Shown in pieces: positions 31,866 through 42,761 of a stretch of DNA of 64,000 nt (its first letter is position 1; every line of letters starts with the position of its first letter). The DNA is from Marinobacter nitratireducens (GTDB lineage: Bacteria > Pseudomonadota > Gammaproteobacteria > Pseudomonadales > Oleiphilaceae). Both the position numbers and the translations under genes were made by a program. The stretch lies in NCBI RefSeq assembly GCF_000708045.1, contig NZ_ANIE01000008.1, positions 84,555 to 148,554 of the forward strand, in the 5' to 3' direction. The notes below the pieces were generated by a model. It saw nothing but the letters and a program-made list of their open reading frames with translations, was not told the DNA's origin and searched no databases.

Positions 31866-32279
31866 TATCGACCCCTATTATTGCGAAGCCGCTACCTACC
31901 TCTATAGCGGTATCGGGGAACTTCAGTCCCAGGGTGTGGAACTGGAAGCCAAGGCTAAGGTTACTGACAACCTGAATGTGCAGGTGAGTTACGCCTACAC
32001 CGATGTGACCTTTGAGAAATCGGAAGCCTACCGCCAGGGCAACACAGCCAGCCAGGTACCCGAGCGCCAGCTGACCCTGTGGACCGGTTATCGCTTCAAC
32101 GAAGGTGTGCTTGATGGCGCCAATGCCGGTCTGGAGTTCGCTATGCCGCGGATATCTACGCGGACCACGCCAACAACCTGCTGGACAAGGAATACGTTGC
32201 CTCCTGCTATAACAGTCTTGATTTCTGTTACTACGGTGCAGAACGCAACGTTACAGCGTCGGTCGCTTATCGATTCTGA
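31866..32279 (+). pseudogene. Remnant of a TonB-dependent siderophore receptor
   Basis: Only the C-terminal barrel survives. From about 31885 one frame reads receptor-like sequence (QSQGVELEAKAKVTDNLNVQ, then PERQLTLWTGYRF). Near 32137 it breaks: the continuing homology (NNLLDKEYVASCYNS, then the final beta-signal ending in YRF with stop at 32277-32279) is in another frame, and roughly 60-70 residues expected between the two parts are missing. The 5' two thirds are absent too. The intact receptor at 37046-39112 shows what the end should look like. The break point lies next to the radical SAM block. The left boundary is uncertain. Confidence 0.8.
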
Positions 32280-32291
32280 TCAGGCTGACCG

Positions 32292-32894
32292 TTAATCCGG
32301 AACATCGGAAACCGTTCCAACCACGGCAGATGGCAGATCGGATATGGCGGTGTGGGCGGCCTCATGCATCTGCGCAGCCGGGATGACCTTGCCGTCGATG
32401 GGCGAAGGCAACGCCCGGGTGGCGGTTGCGGCGGCCACCACCGTGGGGTTGTAGCCCAGCGAAAATGCACCCCGGGCCGTGGAATTCACGCACATGTGTG
32501 ACATGAAGCCCGCCAGGATCAGGTTTTCGATGCCCGCTTCCTTCAACTGTTTGTCCAGCTCAGTACCCACAAAGGAGTTCGGGAAGTTCTTGGTGATCAC
32601 CGCTTCCCCCTCCTGTGGTGCGACAACATCGGCAATCTGCCCAATCGGTGCCGTGATGTCGTACGGCGAACCGGGGCCTGCATCGTGCTGGATATGGAAT
32701 ACCGGCCGCCCTGCAGCACGGAACCGGTCCAGGAGGTTCCGGCATTCCTCCAGGGCAGGCTCGACGCCTTCAAGTTGCATGACCCCTTCCCGGTAGGTTT
32801 GCTGGGCATCAATGATGATCAGTGCGGAAGAATGGATGGGGCTGGCGGTATTGCCAAGGCCGACCAGCTCGCGAAGGGTTTGACTGACGTTCAT
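32292..32894 (-). CDS. Cysteine hydrolase of the isochorismatase-like family
   Basis: A 200-residue alpha/beta hydrolase of the isochorismatase/nicotinamidase superfamily. The catalytic triad is visible: Asp in ALIIIDAQQTY (residue 29), Lys in ITKNFPNSF, and Cys in SHMCVNSTARG. The start has an AGGAGAG site. Substrate cannot be inferred. It is divergent from a GlxA-type regulator with a 94-base shared promoter region, which probably controls it. It converges closely on the TonB-receptor remnant. Confidence 0.88.
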   Translation of the reverse strand: MNVSQTLRELVGLGNTASPIHSSALIIIDAQQTYREGVMQLEGVEPALEECRNLLDRFRAAGRPVFHIQHDAGPGSPYDITAPIGQIADVVAPQEGEAVITKNFPNSFVGTELDKQLKEAGIENLILAGFMSHMCVNSTARGAFSLGYNPTVVAAATATRALPSPIDGKVIPAAQMHEAAHTAISDLPSAVVGTVSDVPD

Positions 32895-32988
32895 GAATCT
32901 CTCCTGTGTGCTCTGAGTGAGTGGTCTCTATTATTTGCCTGAATCCGGCTCTATACTTGAGTCAAAACCGGCATAAAAAAGGCTAAAA

Positions 32989-33945
32989 GTGACAGATTCT
33001 CGGATTCATATTGGCATCGTGCATTACCCCGGAGCGATGCTTTCTGCCGTGCAGGGACTGGCTGAGCAGTTCTACCTGGCCAATCGGATGTGCCGGCAGC
33101 AAGGTATGGAAGAACGCTTCAAAACCCACCTTTGCGATAGCCTTGATATCCCTGAGCGCGGGCGCGACGGATTGGCACCTCCGCAAGTGATCATCCTGCC
33201 CCCGAGTCTGGACGATGACCTCTACGCCTCCCCCTCGACATTACTGGTGGAGTGGCTGCGAGAGAATCATCGGAACGGCGCTATTATCTGCTCCGTTTGT
33301 GCCGGTGCTTTCGTATTGGCCGAAACCGGATTGCTGCACGGGCGGAGGGTGACCACTCATTGGGCGCTGGCGGACGAACTGTCCAGAAAATTCCCGGACA
33401 TTACGGTGGATAGCAGTAGGATCCTGATAAACGATGGCGATGTTGTGACCGCAGGCGGTCTGATGAGCTGGGTCGATCTGGGGCTGGAGCTGGTCGCCCA
33501 GTTCAGCAATTCGAAAGTTATGCGTCAGCTTGGTAAGTATCTGATTGTTGATACCGGCGACCGGGAGCAGAGCTATTACCAGAGCTTTACCCCGAGACTG
33601 GATCATGGCGACGACGTGATCGTGCGGGTGCAGCATCGGCTGCAACGGGGATATAACCGACCGGTGAAGATCGGGGAACTGGCAGAGCAGGTGCACCTGA
33701 CCGAGCGGACCTTTCTACGCCGGTTCGTTCGGGCAACAGGGCTGAAGCCGGTTCAGTACCTGCAACACCTGCGCATCCAGAAGGCCTGCGACCTGATCGA
33801 GACCAGCAATCTGCCCGTTGAGCGGGTTGCAGAGCATGTGGGTTACGAGGACCTCAGCGCCTTCCGGAAAACCTTTATCAAGATTACTGGCCAGACGCCT
33901 CGGGAATTCAAGCAGCGGTTCGTTCGGGAACTTCCCGCCCGGTAG
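32989..33945 (+). CDS. GlxA family transcriptional regulator (DJ-1/PfpI domain plus AraC domain)
   Basis: A 318-residue regulator starting at GTG. The N-terminal DJ-1/PfpI-like domain (IHIGIVHYPGAMLSAVQGL to about 190) has the nucleophile-elbow-like ICSVCAGAFVLAETGLL; the C-terminal AraC domain (about 215-312) ends in GQTPREFKQRF. Such regulators often control adjacent amide or nitrile-type hydrolases; the divergent cysteine hydrolase is the likely target. It ends base-to-base against the convergent LysR gene. Confidence 0.9.
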   Translation: MTDSRIHIGIVHYPGAMLSAVQGLAEQFYLANRMCRQQGMEERFKTHLCDSLDIPERGRDGLAPPQVIILPPSLDDDLYASPSTLLVEWLRENHRNGAIICSVCAGAFVLAETGLLHGRRVTTHWALADELSRKFPDITVDSSRILINDGDVVTAGGLMSWVDLGLELVAQFSNSKVMRQLGKYLIVDTGDREQSYYQSFTPRLDHGDDVIVRVQHRLQRGYNRPVKIGELAEQVHLTERTFLRRFVRATGLKPVQYLQHLRIQKACDLIETSNLPVERVAEHVGYEDLSAFRKTFIKITGQTPREFKQRFVRELPAR

Positions 33946-34818
33946 TCACTGGCTCAGTGATTCGGTAAAGAAATCCAGCAGCATCCGCACTTTGGGTGAC
34001 AGGTGGCGGTTGTGGGGATAGACCGCCCAGATGCCGTCATCGTCCTCCCGGTAGTGGGTGAGCAGAGGAATCAGTTCACCGGAATCCAGTGCCTGTTGCA
34101 CATAATAATCTGGCAACTGCACGATACCGATACCTTTCAGGGCTGCGTCCAGCAGCGCCCGGCCACTGTCGCATCGGATATTGCCTTTGACCCGTATGCT
34201 GCTGGGTTTACCGCTGTCCTGGAACCGCCAGTAATCAAGGTTGCCCTGCAGACAGTTGTGCTGGTTCAGCTCCGACAGCGAGTGTGGGGTACCGTGGGCA
34301 GACAGATAACCTGGAGAAGCGCAGACATACAGGGAGCGTGACGCCAGGCGTTTGGCCATCAGAGTGGAATCCTGCAGTTTCCCCAGCCGAATGGCCAGAT
34401 CAAAGCCTTCCGCGACCAGGTCCAGTTTCTGGTTGGAGAGCCTCATGTCGACTTCGAGCTCCGGGTGGCGCATTACGAAGTCATTCACCAGCGGTGCGAT
34501 AGCGGTTTCACCATAAGTCACCGGGGCTGTGATACGCAGCTTTCCCCTGGGGGTACCCTGCAGGTTGGTCATGGAACGTTCGGCTTCCTCGAGGGCGTCC
34601 AGAACCTGTCGGCAATGCTGATAGTAGACCTGCCCGGCTTCTGTCACTGAAACCTTCCGGGTTGTCCGGTACAACAGCTTGGTCCCCAGGCGACTCTCAA
34701 GAGCGTTCACCTGCCGGCTTACCTGGGCTGTAGATACGCCCAACCTGCCGGCAGCGTGGGTAAAGCTGCTGGCTTCAGCGACGGCGACGAATTCGTTTAC
34801 GCCTTCCCACAGTGCCAT
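33946..34818 (-). CDS. LysR family transcriptional regulator
   Basis: A 290-residue LysR-type regulator. The N-terminal winged helix-turn-helix (FVAVAEASSFTHAAGRLGVSTAQVSRQVNALE) is followed by the substrate-binding domain. It is divergent from the frmA-fghA pair with 139 bases between starts, so it is the probable regulator of formaldehyde oxidation here. Confidence 0.92.
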   Translation of the reverse strand: MALWEGVNEFVAVAEASSFTHAAGRLGVSTAQVSRQVNALESRLGTKLLYRTTRKVSVTEAGQVYYQHCRQVLDALEEAERSMTNLQGTPRGKLRITAPVTYGETAIAPLVNDFVMRHPELEVDMRLSNQKLDLVAEGFDLAIRLGKLQDSTLMAKRLASRSLYVCASPGYLSAHGTPHSLSELNQHNCLQGNLDYWRFQDSGKPSSIRVKGNIRCDSGRALLDAALKGIGIVQLPDYYVQQALDSGELIPLLTHYREDDDGIWAVYPHNRHLSPKVRMLLDFFTESLSQ

Positions 34819-34885
34819 GAATTGGCGACTCCTGATTATTACAGCCTGGTAAAAGTGAATTGATTCAGAGAGTGATTATCTATGA

Positions 34886-36085
<1,200 letters not shown>

Positions 36086-36138
36086 TCGGGCAAGCCGCCT
36101 GCCGGTAGGGGTAGGCGGCACCGTCGACGGAGTGTTCA

Positions 36139-36984
36139 ATGAGCATTGAAAACCTGAGCAGTAACAAGAGCTTCGGTGGCTGGCACAAGCAATACAGCCA
36201 TCAGTCCGAGAGCCTTGGTTGCAGCATGCGCTTTGCCATCTACCTGCCGCCCCAAGTGGCGAACGGGCAGAAAGTGCCGGTGCTGTACTGGTTGTCCGGG
36301 CTGACCTGCACCGATGAAAACTTTATGCAGAAGGCGGGTGCGCACAGGGTAGCGGCGGAGCTGGGCATTGCCATCGTGGCGCCGGATACCAGCCCCCGGG
36401 GCGAGGATGTGGCCAACGATGACGGTTACGATCTGGGTCAGGGCGCCGGCTTCTACGTGAACGCCACCGAAAGCCCCTGGAATCGTCATTACCGCATGTA
36501 CGATTACGTGCTGAATGAACTGCCGGCACTGGTGGAATCTGTGTTCCCGGTGAGCGATCAGCGCTCTGTGGCTGGTCATTCCATGGGGGGGCATGGTGCT
36601 TTGGTGCTGGCGCTGCGGAATCCGGCGCAGTTCCGATCGGTATCGGCGTTCAGTCCGATCAGCAACCCGGTCAACTGTCCCTGGGGTGAGAAGGCATTCA
36701 GCGCCTATCTGGGGGATGATAAATCGGCCTGGGAAGCCTATGACGCCAGTCTGCTGATGCGTGCCGCGCAGGAGCAGGTCCCGGCCCTGGTGGATCAGGG
36801 GGAAGCCGATAACTTCCTGGAAGAACAGTTGAAGCCGGAGGCGCTGGAAGCCGCTGCCGTGGCCAGTTCCTACCCGCTGGAGCTGCGTCGTCATGAAGGC
36901 TACGATCACAGCTATTATTTCATCGCCAGCTTCATCGAAGAGCATCTGCGTTTCCACGCAGGCTATCTGACAAACGACGCCTGA
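36139..36984 (+). CDS. fghA: S-formylglutathione hydrolase
   Basis: A 281-residue esterase-fold enzyme that hydrolyses S-formylglutathione to formate and glutathione, completing formaldehyde detoxification started by FrmA. The nucleophile Ser is in [11 protein letters not shown]; the oxyanion region [12 protein letters not shown] and the catalytic His in EGYDHSYYF are present. Second gene of the frmA-fghA operon, with a strong terminator after it. Confidence 0.97.
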   Translation: MSIENLSSNKSFGGWHKQYSHQSESLGCSMRFAIYLPPQVANGQKVPVLYWLSGLTCTDENFMQKAGAHRVAAELGIAIVAPDTSPRGEDVANDDGYDLGQGAGFYVNATESPWNRHYRMYDYVLNELPALVESVFPVSDQRSVAGHSMGGHGALVLALRNPAQFRSVSAFSPISNPVNCPWGEKAFSAYLGDDKSAWEAYDASLLMRAAQEQVPALVDQGEADNFLEEQLKPEALEAAAVASSYPLELRRHEGYDHSYYFIASFIEEHLRFHAGYLTNDA

Positions 36985-37010
36985 CCGTTACCAGACGTCG
37001 ATGTTCTGAA

Positions 37011-37040
37011 AAGGGCCGGGTTCATACCCGGCCCTTTTTT
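37011..37040 (+). terminator. Rho-independent terminator after fghA
   Basis: A perfect 11-bp stem (AAGGGCCGGGT / ACCCGGCCCTT), loop TCAT, and a run of six T. It lies between convergent genes and, with the A-rich left side, probably also serves the TonB receptor gene on the other strand. Confidence 0.93.
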
Positions 37041-37045
37041 CATCA

Positions 37046-39112
37046 CTACCAGCGGTAGCTGACCGTACCCACCACACTGCGAGCTTCGCCGTAGTAGCAC
37101 CAGTAGTCACAGCTTGCGACGTATTCGCGATCCGCCAGGTTGGTGACGTTGATCTGGGCAAGCCAGTTGTTCGTGACTTCGTACTGTGCCATCAGATCCA
37201 TGATGGTATAGGACGGGACCTCGATATTGCCATCTTTGCTGCCGCCGACGTAGCGCACACCGCCACCGACTTTCAGCCCCGGAACGGTGTTCTGGAACGC
37301 ATAGTCCAGCCAGGCCGATGCCATGTGGTTAGGGATCAAAGCGACCGGGCTTTCCGGGGCGTTATCGGACTCGTTATCTGAGGTGGCGTCGTTGTAGGTA
37401 TAGGCGGCGGTCAGCTGGAGCTGATCGGTCAGGTAGGAAACCGTCTCCAGCTCAAAGCCCTGGGTTTCACGTACCCCTTCCTGGACCTGGAAGCCGCCGG
37501 GTGACGTCACCAGCGAGTTCTCTTCCTTGATGTTGTAGATCGCAGCAGATACGTAGCCATCCAGATGGTTCGGCGCGTATTTCACACCGAATTCCAGTTG
37601 TTCCCCGATCCTTGGCTCGTAAAGCTTGCCATTACTGTCGGTGCCAGCGATGGGCTGGAAGGAGTCGGTCCAGGACACGTATGGCGAGAGGCCGTTGTCC
37701 GCCAGGTACATGATACCGCCGGAGAAGGATACCTCGTCGTCATCTGCGCGCTGGACGGTGCCGGTGCCCTGATCGGTGTTTTCGGTTTCAGCCTGGTCAT
37801 AGCGCACGCCGGCCAGAAAGACCCAGTGATCGTCCAGGCGAAGCTGGTCCTGCAGGTACAGGCCGGTTTGTTCCTTGGTGATCTGGCGGCGGGTAAGGTC
37901 CGCGGCGGTCAGTGGTGTGAAGTTGCCGTAGGTCGGCTCGAACAGGTCAATGGGATCGCCAAAGGCGTAGTTGTTACCTTCCAGACCATCGTTCTCGAGA
38001 TCCTGATAATCGATACCGATCAGCAGGGTGTTCTCGGTGCGGTCGGTATACCAGGTGCCGACCAGGCGGTTATCCACGGTCCAGCTGTCCAGGCTGCCAT
38101 CGCGGTAGGTGAGTCCCCGTGTGCCTTCCCGGGCGGTGTTCTGGAACAGGATGTAGCTGCTTCGCAGCAACAGATCGAGCTTGCTGTAGCGCAGGTCCTG
38201 CTGGAACTCCCAGTTTGTGTTAAGGCGGTGCGAGAAGCTGTAGCCAATGGACGACTGCTCGCGTTCGTTGGTGTCGTAATCCGGCTCGCTGTAACTGGTG
38301 GACGGGTCCACTTTGCCGAATGGCGTGTCCTGAACCGTACCGTAGGCCAGCTTGAAACCGTTATAGGGCACCGCATCGTCTTTCTGGAAACTGCTCAGGA
38401 TAGTGAGAGACGTAGCGTCACTGATGTCCCAGGTCAGACTCGGCGCGATGTAGTAACGCTCGTTCTCGGTGAAATCGATATCGCCTTCGGCGGAGCTGTA
38501 GAGACCGACCAGGCGATAGCTCAGGTTATCGGCGGTGCCGAGAGGGCCGGCGGTATCAATGCCAACCTGCTGGTGTTCGTTGGTACCCAGTTGTACCTGA
38601 ATTTCACCCTGGGCGATGTCGGTGGGGCGTTTGCTGATGGCGTTGATCACACCGCCCGGAGGCGCTTCGCCATACAGAATGGAGGCGGGCCCTTTAAGCA
38701 GTTCCACCCGCTCGAGGCCGTACACTTCCGGCAGCCACTGGTAAAAGCCTTCACGATAGATCCGCAGGCCATCCTGATAGGTGGACTGGTCGAAGCCCCG
38801 TACCTTGAACCAGTCAGTGTCGTTGTCGGAACCGTAGTGCCCGGAAAGCACGCCGGCGCGGTAGCGGAAGGTCTCGTCCAGAGACTGTACATTGCGTTCC
38901 TTGAGCTCTTCCTCGTTGACCACCGAGGCCGGACGCGGAGTCTCGGCCAGGGGCGCTTCAACTTTCAACGCCGTGGCGGAGACCACCAGGGCATTCAGAT
39001 GGGCTGGTTCACTCTCATCGGCCAGCAGCGGCATGGACATCGCGACGACAGACGCGCCAAGTGCCAGGCGGATGGCCTGGACCAGGGGCGTAGGGAAGGA
39101 AACGGCAGACAT
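37046..39112 (-). CDS. TonB-dependent siderophore receptor
   Basis: A 688-residue outer-membrane receptor for ferric siderophores. A signal peptide ends near ADESEPA (about residue 32). The plug domain follows, with RPASVVNEEELKERN, the VRGFDQSTYQDGLRI segment and VELLKGPASILYGEAPPGG. The 22-strand barrel ends in the aromatic beta-signal VSYRW. There is no N-terminal signalling (STN) domain, so it is not a FecA-type transducer. A Fur-like site lies upstream. The siderophore is unknown, and no synthesis genes are nearby. Confidence 0.95.
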   Translation of the reverse strand: MSAVSFPTPLVQAIRLALGASVVAMSMPLLADESEPAHLNALVVSATALKVEAPLAETPRPASVVNEEELKERNVQSLDETFRYRAGVLSGHYGSDNDTDWFKVRGFDQSTYQDGLRIYREGFYQWLPEVYGLERVELLKGPASILYGEAPPGGVINAISKRPTDIAQGEIQVQLGTNEHQQVGIDTAGPLGTADNLSYRLVGLYSSAEGDIDFTENERYYIAPSLTWDISDATSLTILSSFQKDDAVPYNGFKLAYGTVQDTPFGKVDPSTSYSEPDYDTNEREQSSIGYSFSHRLNTNWEFQQDLRYSKLDLLLRSSYILFQNTAREGTRGLTYRDGSLDSWTVDNRLVGTWYTDRTENTLLIGIDYQDLENDGLEGNNYAFGDPIDLFEPTYGNFTPLTAADLTRRQITKEQTGLYLQDQLRLDDHWVFLAGVRYDQAETENTDQGTGTVQRADDDEVSFSGGIMYLADNGLSPYVSWTDSFQPIAGTDSNGKLYEPRIGEQLEFGVKYAPNHLDGYVSAAIYNIKEENSLVTSPGGFQVQEGVRETQGFELETVSYLTDQLQLTAAYTYNDATSDNESDNAPESPVALIPNHMASAWLDYAFQNTVPGLKVGGGVRYVGGSKDGNIEVPSYTIMDLMAQYEVTNNWLAQINVTNLADREYVASCDYWCYYGEARSVVGTVSYRW

Positions 39113-39192
39113 GGGAAAAATTCCGATTTGTATAGGTTATGGGCACTCGTGCCCAGAAATTTCCCGAATATTAATCTTCGTTAAACAGTAAT

Positions 39193-39211
39193 GCAAACTA
39201 CTATCATTAAT
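39193..39211 (-). promoter_or_regulatory. Possible Fur box upstream of the siderophore receptor
   Basis: Read on the minus strand the site is ATTAATGATAGTAGTTTGC, matching about 12 of 19 positions of the Fur consensus, including the central AATGATA. It is about 80 bases upstream of the receptor start and about the same distance from pxpA on the other side. Confidence 0.5.
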
Positions 39212-39282
39212 ATTAAATGGCTGGGAAGCGAGGTCTGGTATCCTGAGACTGAGAAACGCGGTAACCGGCTTGGAGCGAGACT

Positions 39283-40038
39283 GTGGGTAGACTTCTGATC
39301 AATGCAGACATGGGTGAGAGCTTTGGCCCCTGGGTCATGGGCCTGGATGAACATGTGATGCCTCATGTGGACCTTGCCAACGTGGCGTGTGGATTTCATG
39401 CGTCTGATCCGCACGTGATCCGGAAAACCGTACGCTTGGCGAATGCGCATGGGGTGAAGGTAGGCGCCCATCCCTCTTATCCCGACCTGGTTGGCTTTGG
39501 TCGGCGTTCGATCGCCTGCTCGCCGGATGAAGTGGAAGACCTGGTGCTTTATCAGATCGGTGCGCTGTCCGGCATCTGCCAGGCTGAAGGAGGCAGGCTG
39601 CACTACGTCAAACCCCACGGCGCCTTGTACAACGATATGGTGCAGGATCGGTCACTGTTCGAAGCTGTCGTGAAGGCCGTTCGTGACTTTGATGCAAACC
39701 TTCCGTTGATGACGATGGCGGCCAGGGACAACACCATGGAGCGGGAAGTCGCACGCCAGTACGGCGTGACCCTCTGGTTTGAGGCGTTTGCAGACAGGGC
39801 TTATGACGCGGATGGGCGGCTTGTGTCGAGGAGAACGCCGGGCGCCGTGCATGAGGACCCCGGTACCATACTGGCCCAGGCGCTCACGATTGCCAAAGGG
39901 GAGCCGCTGATAGCGATGGATGGCAGCCAACTGATTCTTGAGGCCAATACGCTGTGTGTGCACGGCGATAACAGCGAATCCATTGCTGCGATCCGCTCGA
40001 TTCGGGAGGCCATTCAGGCACTGGGAGGTTCGGAGTGA
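39283..40038 (+). CDS. pxpA: LamB/YcsF family protein, 5-oxoprolinase subunit A
   Basis: A 251-residue protein starting at GTG. It has the family signatures [41 protein letters not shown] and [12 protein letters not shown]. PxpA with PxpB and PxpC cleaves 5-oxoproline to glutamate using ATP. The partners are not adjacent here, so this copy is an orphan whose role depends on genes elsewhere. Confidence 0.9.
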   Translation: MGRLLINADMGESFGPWVMGLDEHVMPHVDLANVACGFHASDPHVIRKTVRLANAHGVKVGAHPSYPDLVGFGRRSIACSPDEVEDLVLYQIGALSGICQAEGGRLHYVKPHGALYNDMVQDRSLFEAVVKAVRDFDANLPLMTMAARDNTMEREVARQYGVTLWFEAFADRAYDADGRLVSRRTPGAVHEDPGTILAQALTIAKGEPLIAMDGSQLILEANTLCVHGDNSESIAAIRSIREAIQALGGSE

Positions 40039-40219
40039 GAGTTCGCATTTGATTTTGCTCTCTCATAGAAAAGTCGCCGAGCTGCGAAAGTGTCGCTCAG
40101 GCGATCGCTGAGTTTTTGATCGAAAAGCCAATTCCCACAGGATTTCAGATAGAATACCGGGCTGACCGGTTTGCCAGTGGTTGAATCCGGGCCGCCCTCA
40201 TTGCCTGGTTCCTGCCAAG

Positions 40220-40266
40220 GGGTAAGACCAAAAGGGCATCTACACGGCACTTTTGGCCCATTACCC
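40220..40266 (+). ncRNA. Structured leader upstream of nhaB, possible cis-regulatory RNA
   Basis: Nested perfect pairings: outer stem GGGTAA (40220-40225) with TTACCC (40261-40266), inner stem CCAAAAG (40228-40234) with CTTTTGG (40250-40256), and a 15-base loop. It ends 76 bases before the nhaB start, in a 304-base gap (40039-40342) that otherwise holds no gene. A TAGAAT at about 40151 could be a -10 element. It does not match a regulatory RNA I can name. Confidence 0.35.
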
Positions 40267-40342
40267 GATACACATATATCAAGGAAGATATTCGCCCGCT
40301 GCCGCATACTTTTTCAGCACGTAAACTCAGAAGAATCCTGCA

Positions 40343-41848
40343 ATGCCTACTACCGTATTTTCCGGCTTTACCCACAATTTCCTTGGCAAGGCGCCTGTCT
40401 GGTACAAACAGGTTATCCTGCTATTCCTGGTAGCTAACCCCATCGTCATGTTTGTGCTTGGGTCCGGGGCAGCGGGCTGGTTGCTGATTGCGGAATTCAT
40501 CTTCACCCTCGCCATGGCGTTGAAGTGCTACCCGTTGTTGCCGGGAGGTTTGCTCGCCGTCGAGGCCCTGCTGATCGGGCTGACCTCTGCGGATGCCGTC
40601 TACAGCGAGGTGCTCACCAATTTCCCCGTGATCCTGTTGCTGATGTTCATGGTGGCCGGTATCTACTTCATGAAGGAGTTGTTGCTGGTTACGTTCACCC
40701 AGATTCTTGTCGGGGTGCGCTCGAAATCGGCCCTGTCCCTGCTGTTCTGCAGTGCGGCCGCACTGCTCTCCGCGTTCCTCGATGCATTGACCGTGACTGC
40801 GGTCATCATCAGCGTTGCCGTCGGCTTTTATGCGGTGTACCACAAGGTTGCCTCGGGCAAGGGCTACCATCATGCCGATCACAACGCCAATAACGATGAC
40901 GAGGTGGTGGAGCTCCACCGGGAAGACCTGGAGAACTTCCGAGCCTTCCTGCGCAGCCTGTTGATGCATGGGGCTATCGGTACGGCCCTGGGTGGCGTGG
41001 CCACCATGGTGGGCGAGCCCCAGAACCTGCTGATTGCCAAGGTGGTCGGCTGGGATTTCGGCTCCTTCTTCCTGCACATGGCGCCGGTGAGTCTTCCGGT
41101 GCTGGCGGCTGGTCTGTTTACCTGCTGGGCGCTGGAGAAGTTACGCTGGTTTGGGTATGGCGGCCGTTTGCCCAAGCCGGTTCGCAAGGTACTGGAGGAG
41201 TTCGCGGAGAACGAGCGCGCCAAGCGAACCAAGGCGGATCAGGCGGCGTTGTGGATACAGGCCATTGCGGCCTGCATTCTGGTGGTCGGGCTGGCCTTCC
41301 ATCTGGCGGAAGTCGGCCTGATTGGTTTGCTGGTGATTATCCTGATCACCTCGTTCACTGGTATTACCGATGAGCACCAGATCGGTAAGGCTTTCCAGGA
41401 ATCCCTGCCGTTTACTTCGTTGCTGGTGGTGTTCTTTGCGGTTGTGGCCGTCATTCATGAACAGCACCTGTTCAAGCCCATCATCGAGTATGTGCTGTCC
41501 CTGCCTGCCGGGCAGCAGCCCGGCATGTTTTTCCTCGCCAATGGCATCCTGTCCATGATCAGTGACAACGTCTTCGTGGCCACGGTGTATATCAGTGAGG
41601 TCAAACAGGCCCTTGATGCGGGAAGCATCAGCTTCGAGCACTTCCAGGATCTGGCGGTTGCCATCAACACCGGCACCAACCTTCCGAGCGTCGCCACGCC
41701 GAATGGTCAGGCGGCATTCCTGTTCCTGCTGACCTCTGCCATCGCACCGCTGGTGCGACTCTCGTACGGTCGTATGGTCATCATGGCGTTTCCCTACACC
41801 CTGGTGATGGGTGGTCTGGGGTTGTACATGGTGATGAACTACGTCTGA
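40343..41848 (+). CDS. nhaB: Na+/H+ antiporter NhaB
   Basis: A 501-residue inner-membrane antiporter that exports sodium in exchange for protons, as expected in a marine cell. The opening [15 protein letters not shown], the block [19 protein letters not shown] and the closing [20 protein letters not shown] to [20 protein letters not shown] are characteristic. About twelve hydrophobic helices are visible. It is a single gene preceded by a structured leader. Confidence 0.96.
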   Translation: MPTTVFSGFTHNFLGKAPVWYKQVILLFLVANPIVMFVLGSGAAGWLLIAEFIFTLAMALKCYPLLPGGLLAVEALLIGLTSADAVYSEVLTNFPVILLLMFMVAGIYFMKELLLVTFTQILVGVRSKSALSLLFCSAAALLSAFLDALTVTAVIISVAVGFYAVYHKVASGKGYHHADHNANNDDEVVELHREDLENFRAFLRSLLMHGAIGTALGGVATMVGEPQNLLIAKVVGWDFGSFFLHMAPVSLPVLAAGLFTCWALEKLRWFGYGGRLPKPVRKVLEEFAENERAKRTKADQAALWIQAIAACILVVGLAFHLAEVGLIGLLVIILITSFTGITDEHQIGKAFQESLPFTSLLVVFFAVVAVIHEQHLFKPIIEYVLSLPAGQQPGMFFLANGILSMISDNVFVATVYISEVKQALDAGSISFEHFQDLAVAINTGTNLPSVATPNGQAAFLFLLTSAIAPLVRLSYGRMVIMAFPYTLVMGGLGLYMVMNYV

Positions 41849-41939
41849 TTCGACTTGTTGGCATTTTGCAATCGTTGGCAGTGCAGTTTTGCGTTTGTCT
41901 GTTACTCTCAGAGTACTTCGAACCATAAAAGTACGATCC

Positions 41940-42752
41940 ATGTACAAACGCTGCACTGCCTTCGCCAACGTATTGATGTTATTGCCACTTCTATGGGCTC
42001 TGCTTCTTGTTGCTGTGCCGCTGGCACAGGCCGAGGAAACGCCTGAAAAAACGGTCAGAATTGCCTACGTGGAGTTTCCCCCAATCACCTATCGGGATGA
42101 GAACGGCGAGCCAGCCGGTCTGTTTATCGATATCACCCGAAAAGTGGCGTTGGAGGCAGGCTTCACGCCGGATTTCCTCTATCTGCCTGTGAGCCGGGCC
42201 TACCTGTATCTTTCAAATGGGCAAATTGATGCCTGGCCCGGGGTGTCCAACATACCGGCGCTCGAGGGTGAGGTCCTGGAGAGCTGGGCCAGCCCCATGC
42301 CCGTTCAGCTCAGTGCCTGGTACCTGGAGGGTAAACAGCCACTGGCTCATTTCAGCCAACTTCAGGACACGCGTGTCATTGTGATCGGCGGCTATACCTA
42401 CGGCGGGCTGCTGTACTGGCTGAACGACCAAGCTGGCATCACCGTCACCGAGGCACCTAATCACCGGGCTGCGCTTGAAATGCTCAAGCGGAACCGTGGA
42501 GATTACTTGCTGGATTACAGTGAACCGGTTCGCGAAATACTGCTAAAACCGGACGATGATCTGTTGAGAGAATCCCGGGTTCGCTCACGGAACCTGGCGT
42601 GGCTGTTCTCGCTGGCCAGCCCCCGGGCCGCTCTGATACGGGATGCTTTTGACGATGCCTATATCCGGCTGGCGGATCGTGGCGAAGTACCGCCGGTTCG
42701 AGTCCTGAACCGGGGTTTTGTTGTCCCCGGATTCCCGGAAAAATATCGCTGA
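41940..42752 (+). CDS. Periplasmic solute-binding protein, family 3-like
   Basis: A 270-residue exported protein. The frame is open from 41889, but the ATG at 41940 opens a good signal peptide (LMLLPLLWALLLVAVPLAQA, cleavage near AQA-EE). The mature part resembles amino-acid type (SBP_bac_3) binding proteins: VRIAYVEFPPITYRDENGEPAGLFIDITRKV, and the domain fold continues to the end. No permease or ATPase is adjacent, so it may serve a transporter elsewhere or act as a sensor input. Ligand unknown. Confidence 0.78.
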   Translation: MYKRCTAFANVLMLLPLLWALLLVAVPLAQAEETPEKTVRIAYVEFPPITYRDENGEPAGLFIDITRKVALEAGFTPDFLYLPVSRAYLYLSNGQIDAWPGVSNIPALEGEVLESWASPMPVQLSAWYLEGKQPLAHFSQLQDTRVIVIGGYTYGGLLYWLNDQAGITVTEAPNHRAALEMLKRNRGDYLLDYSEPVREILLKPDDDLLRESRVRSRNLAWLFSLASPRAALIRDAFDDAYIRLADRGEVPPVRVLNRGFVVPGFPEKYR

Positions 42753-42761
42753 TTCGGACAA

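Noticed and set aside
37565..39184. A long 539-codon plus-strand frame opposite the TonB receptor
   Set aside because: It mirrors a GC-rich receptor gene with signal peptide, plug and beta-signal on the minus strand; its translation is repetitive in Gly, Val and Ala and has no family features.
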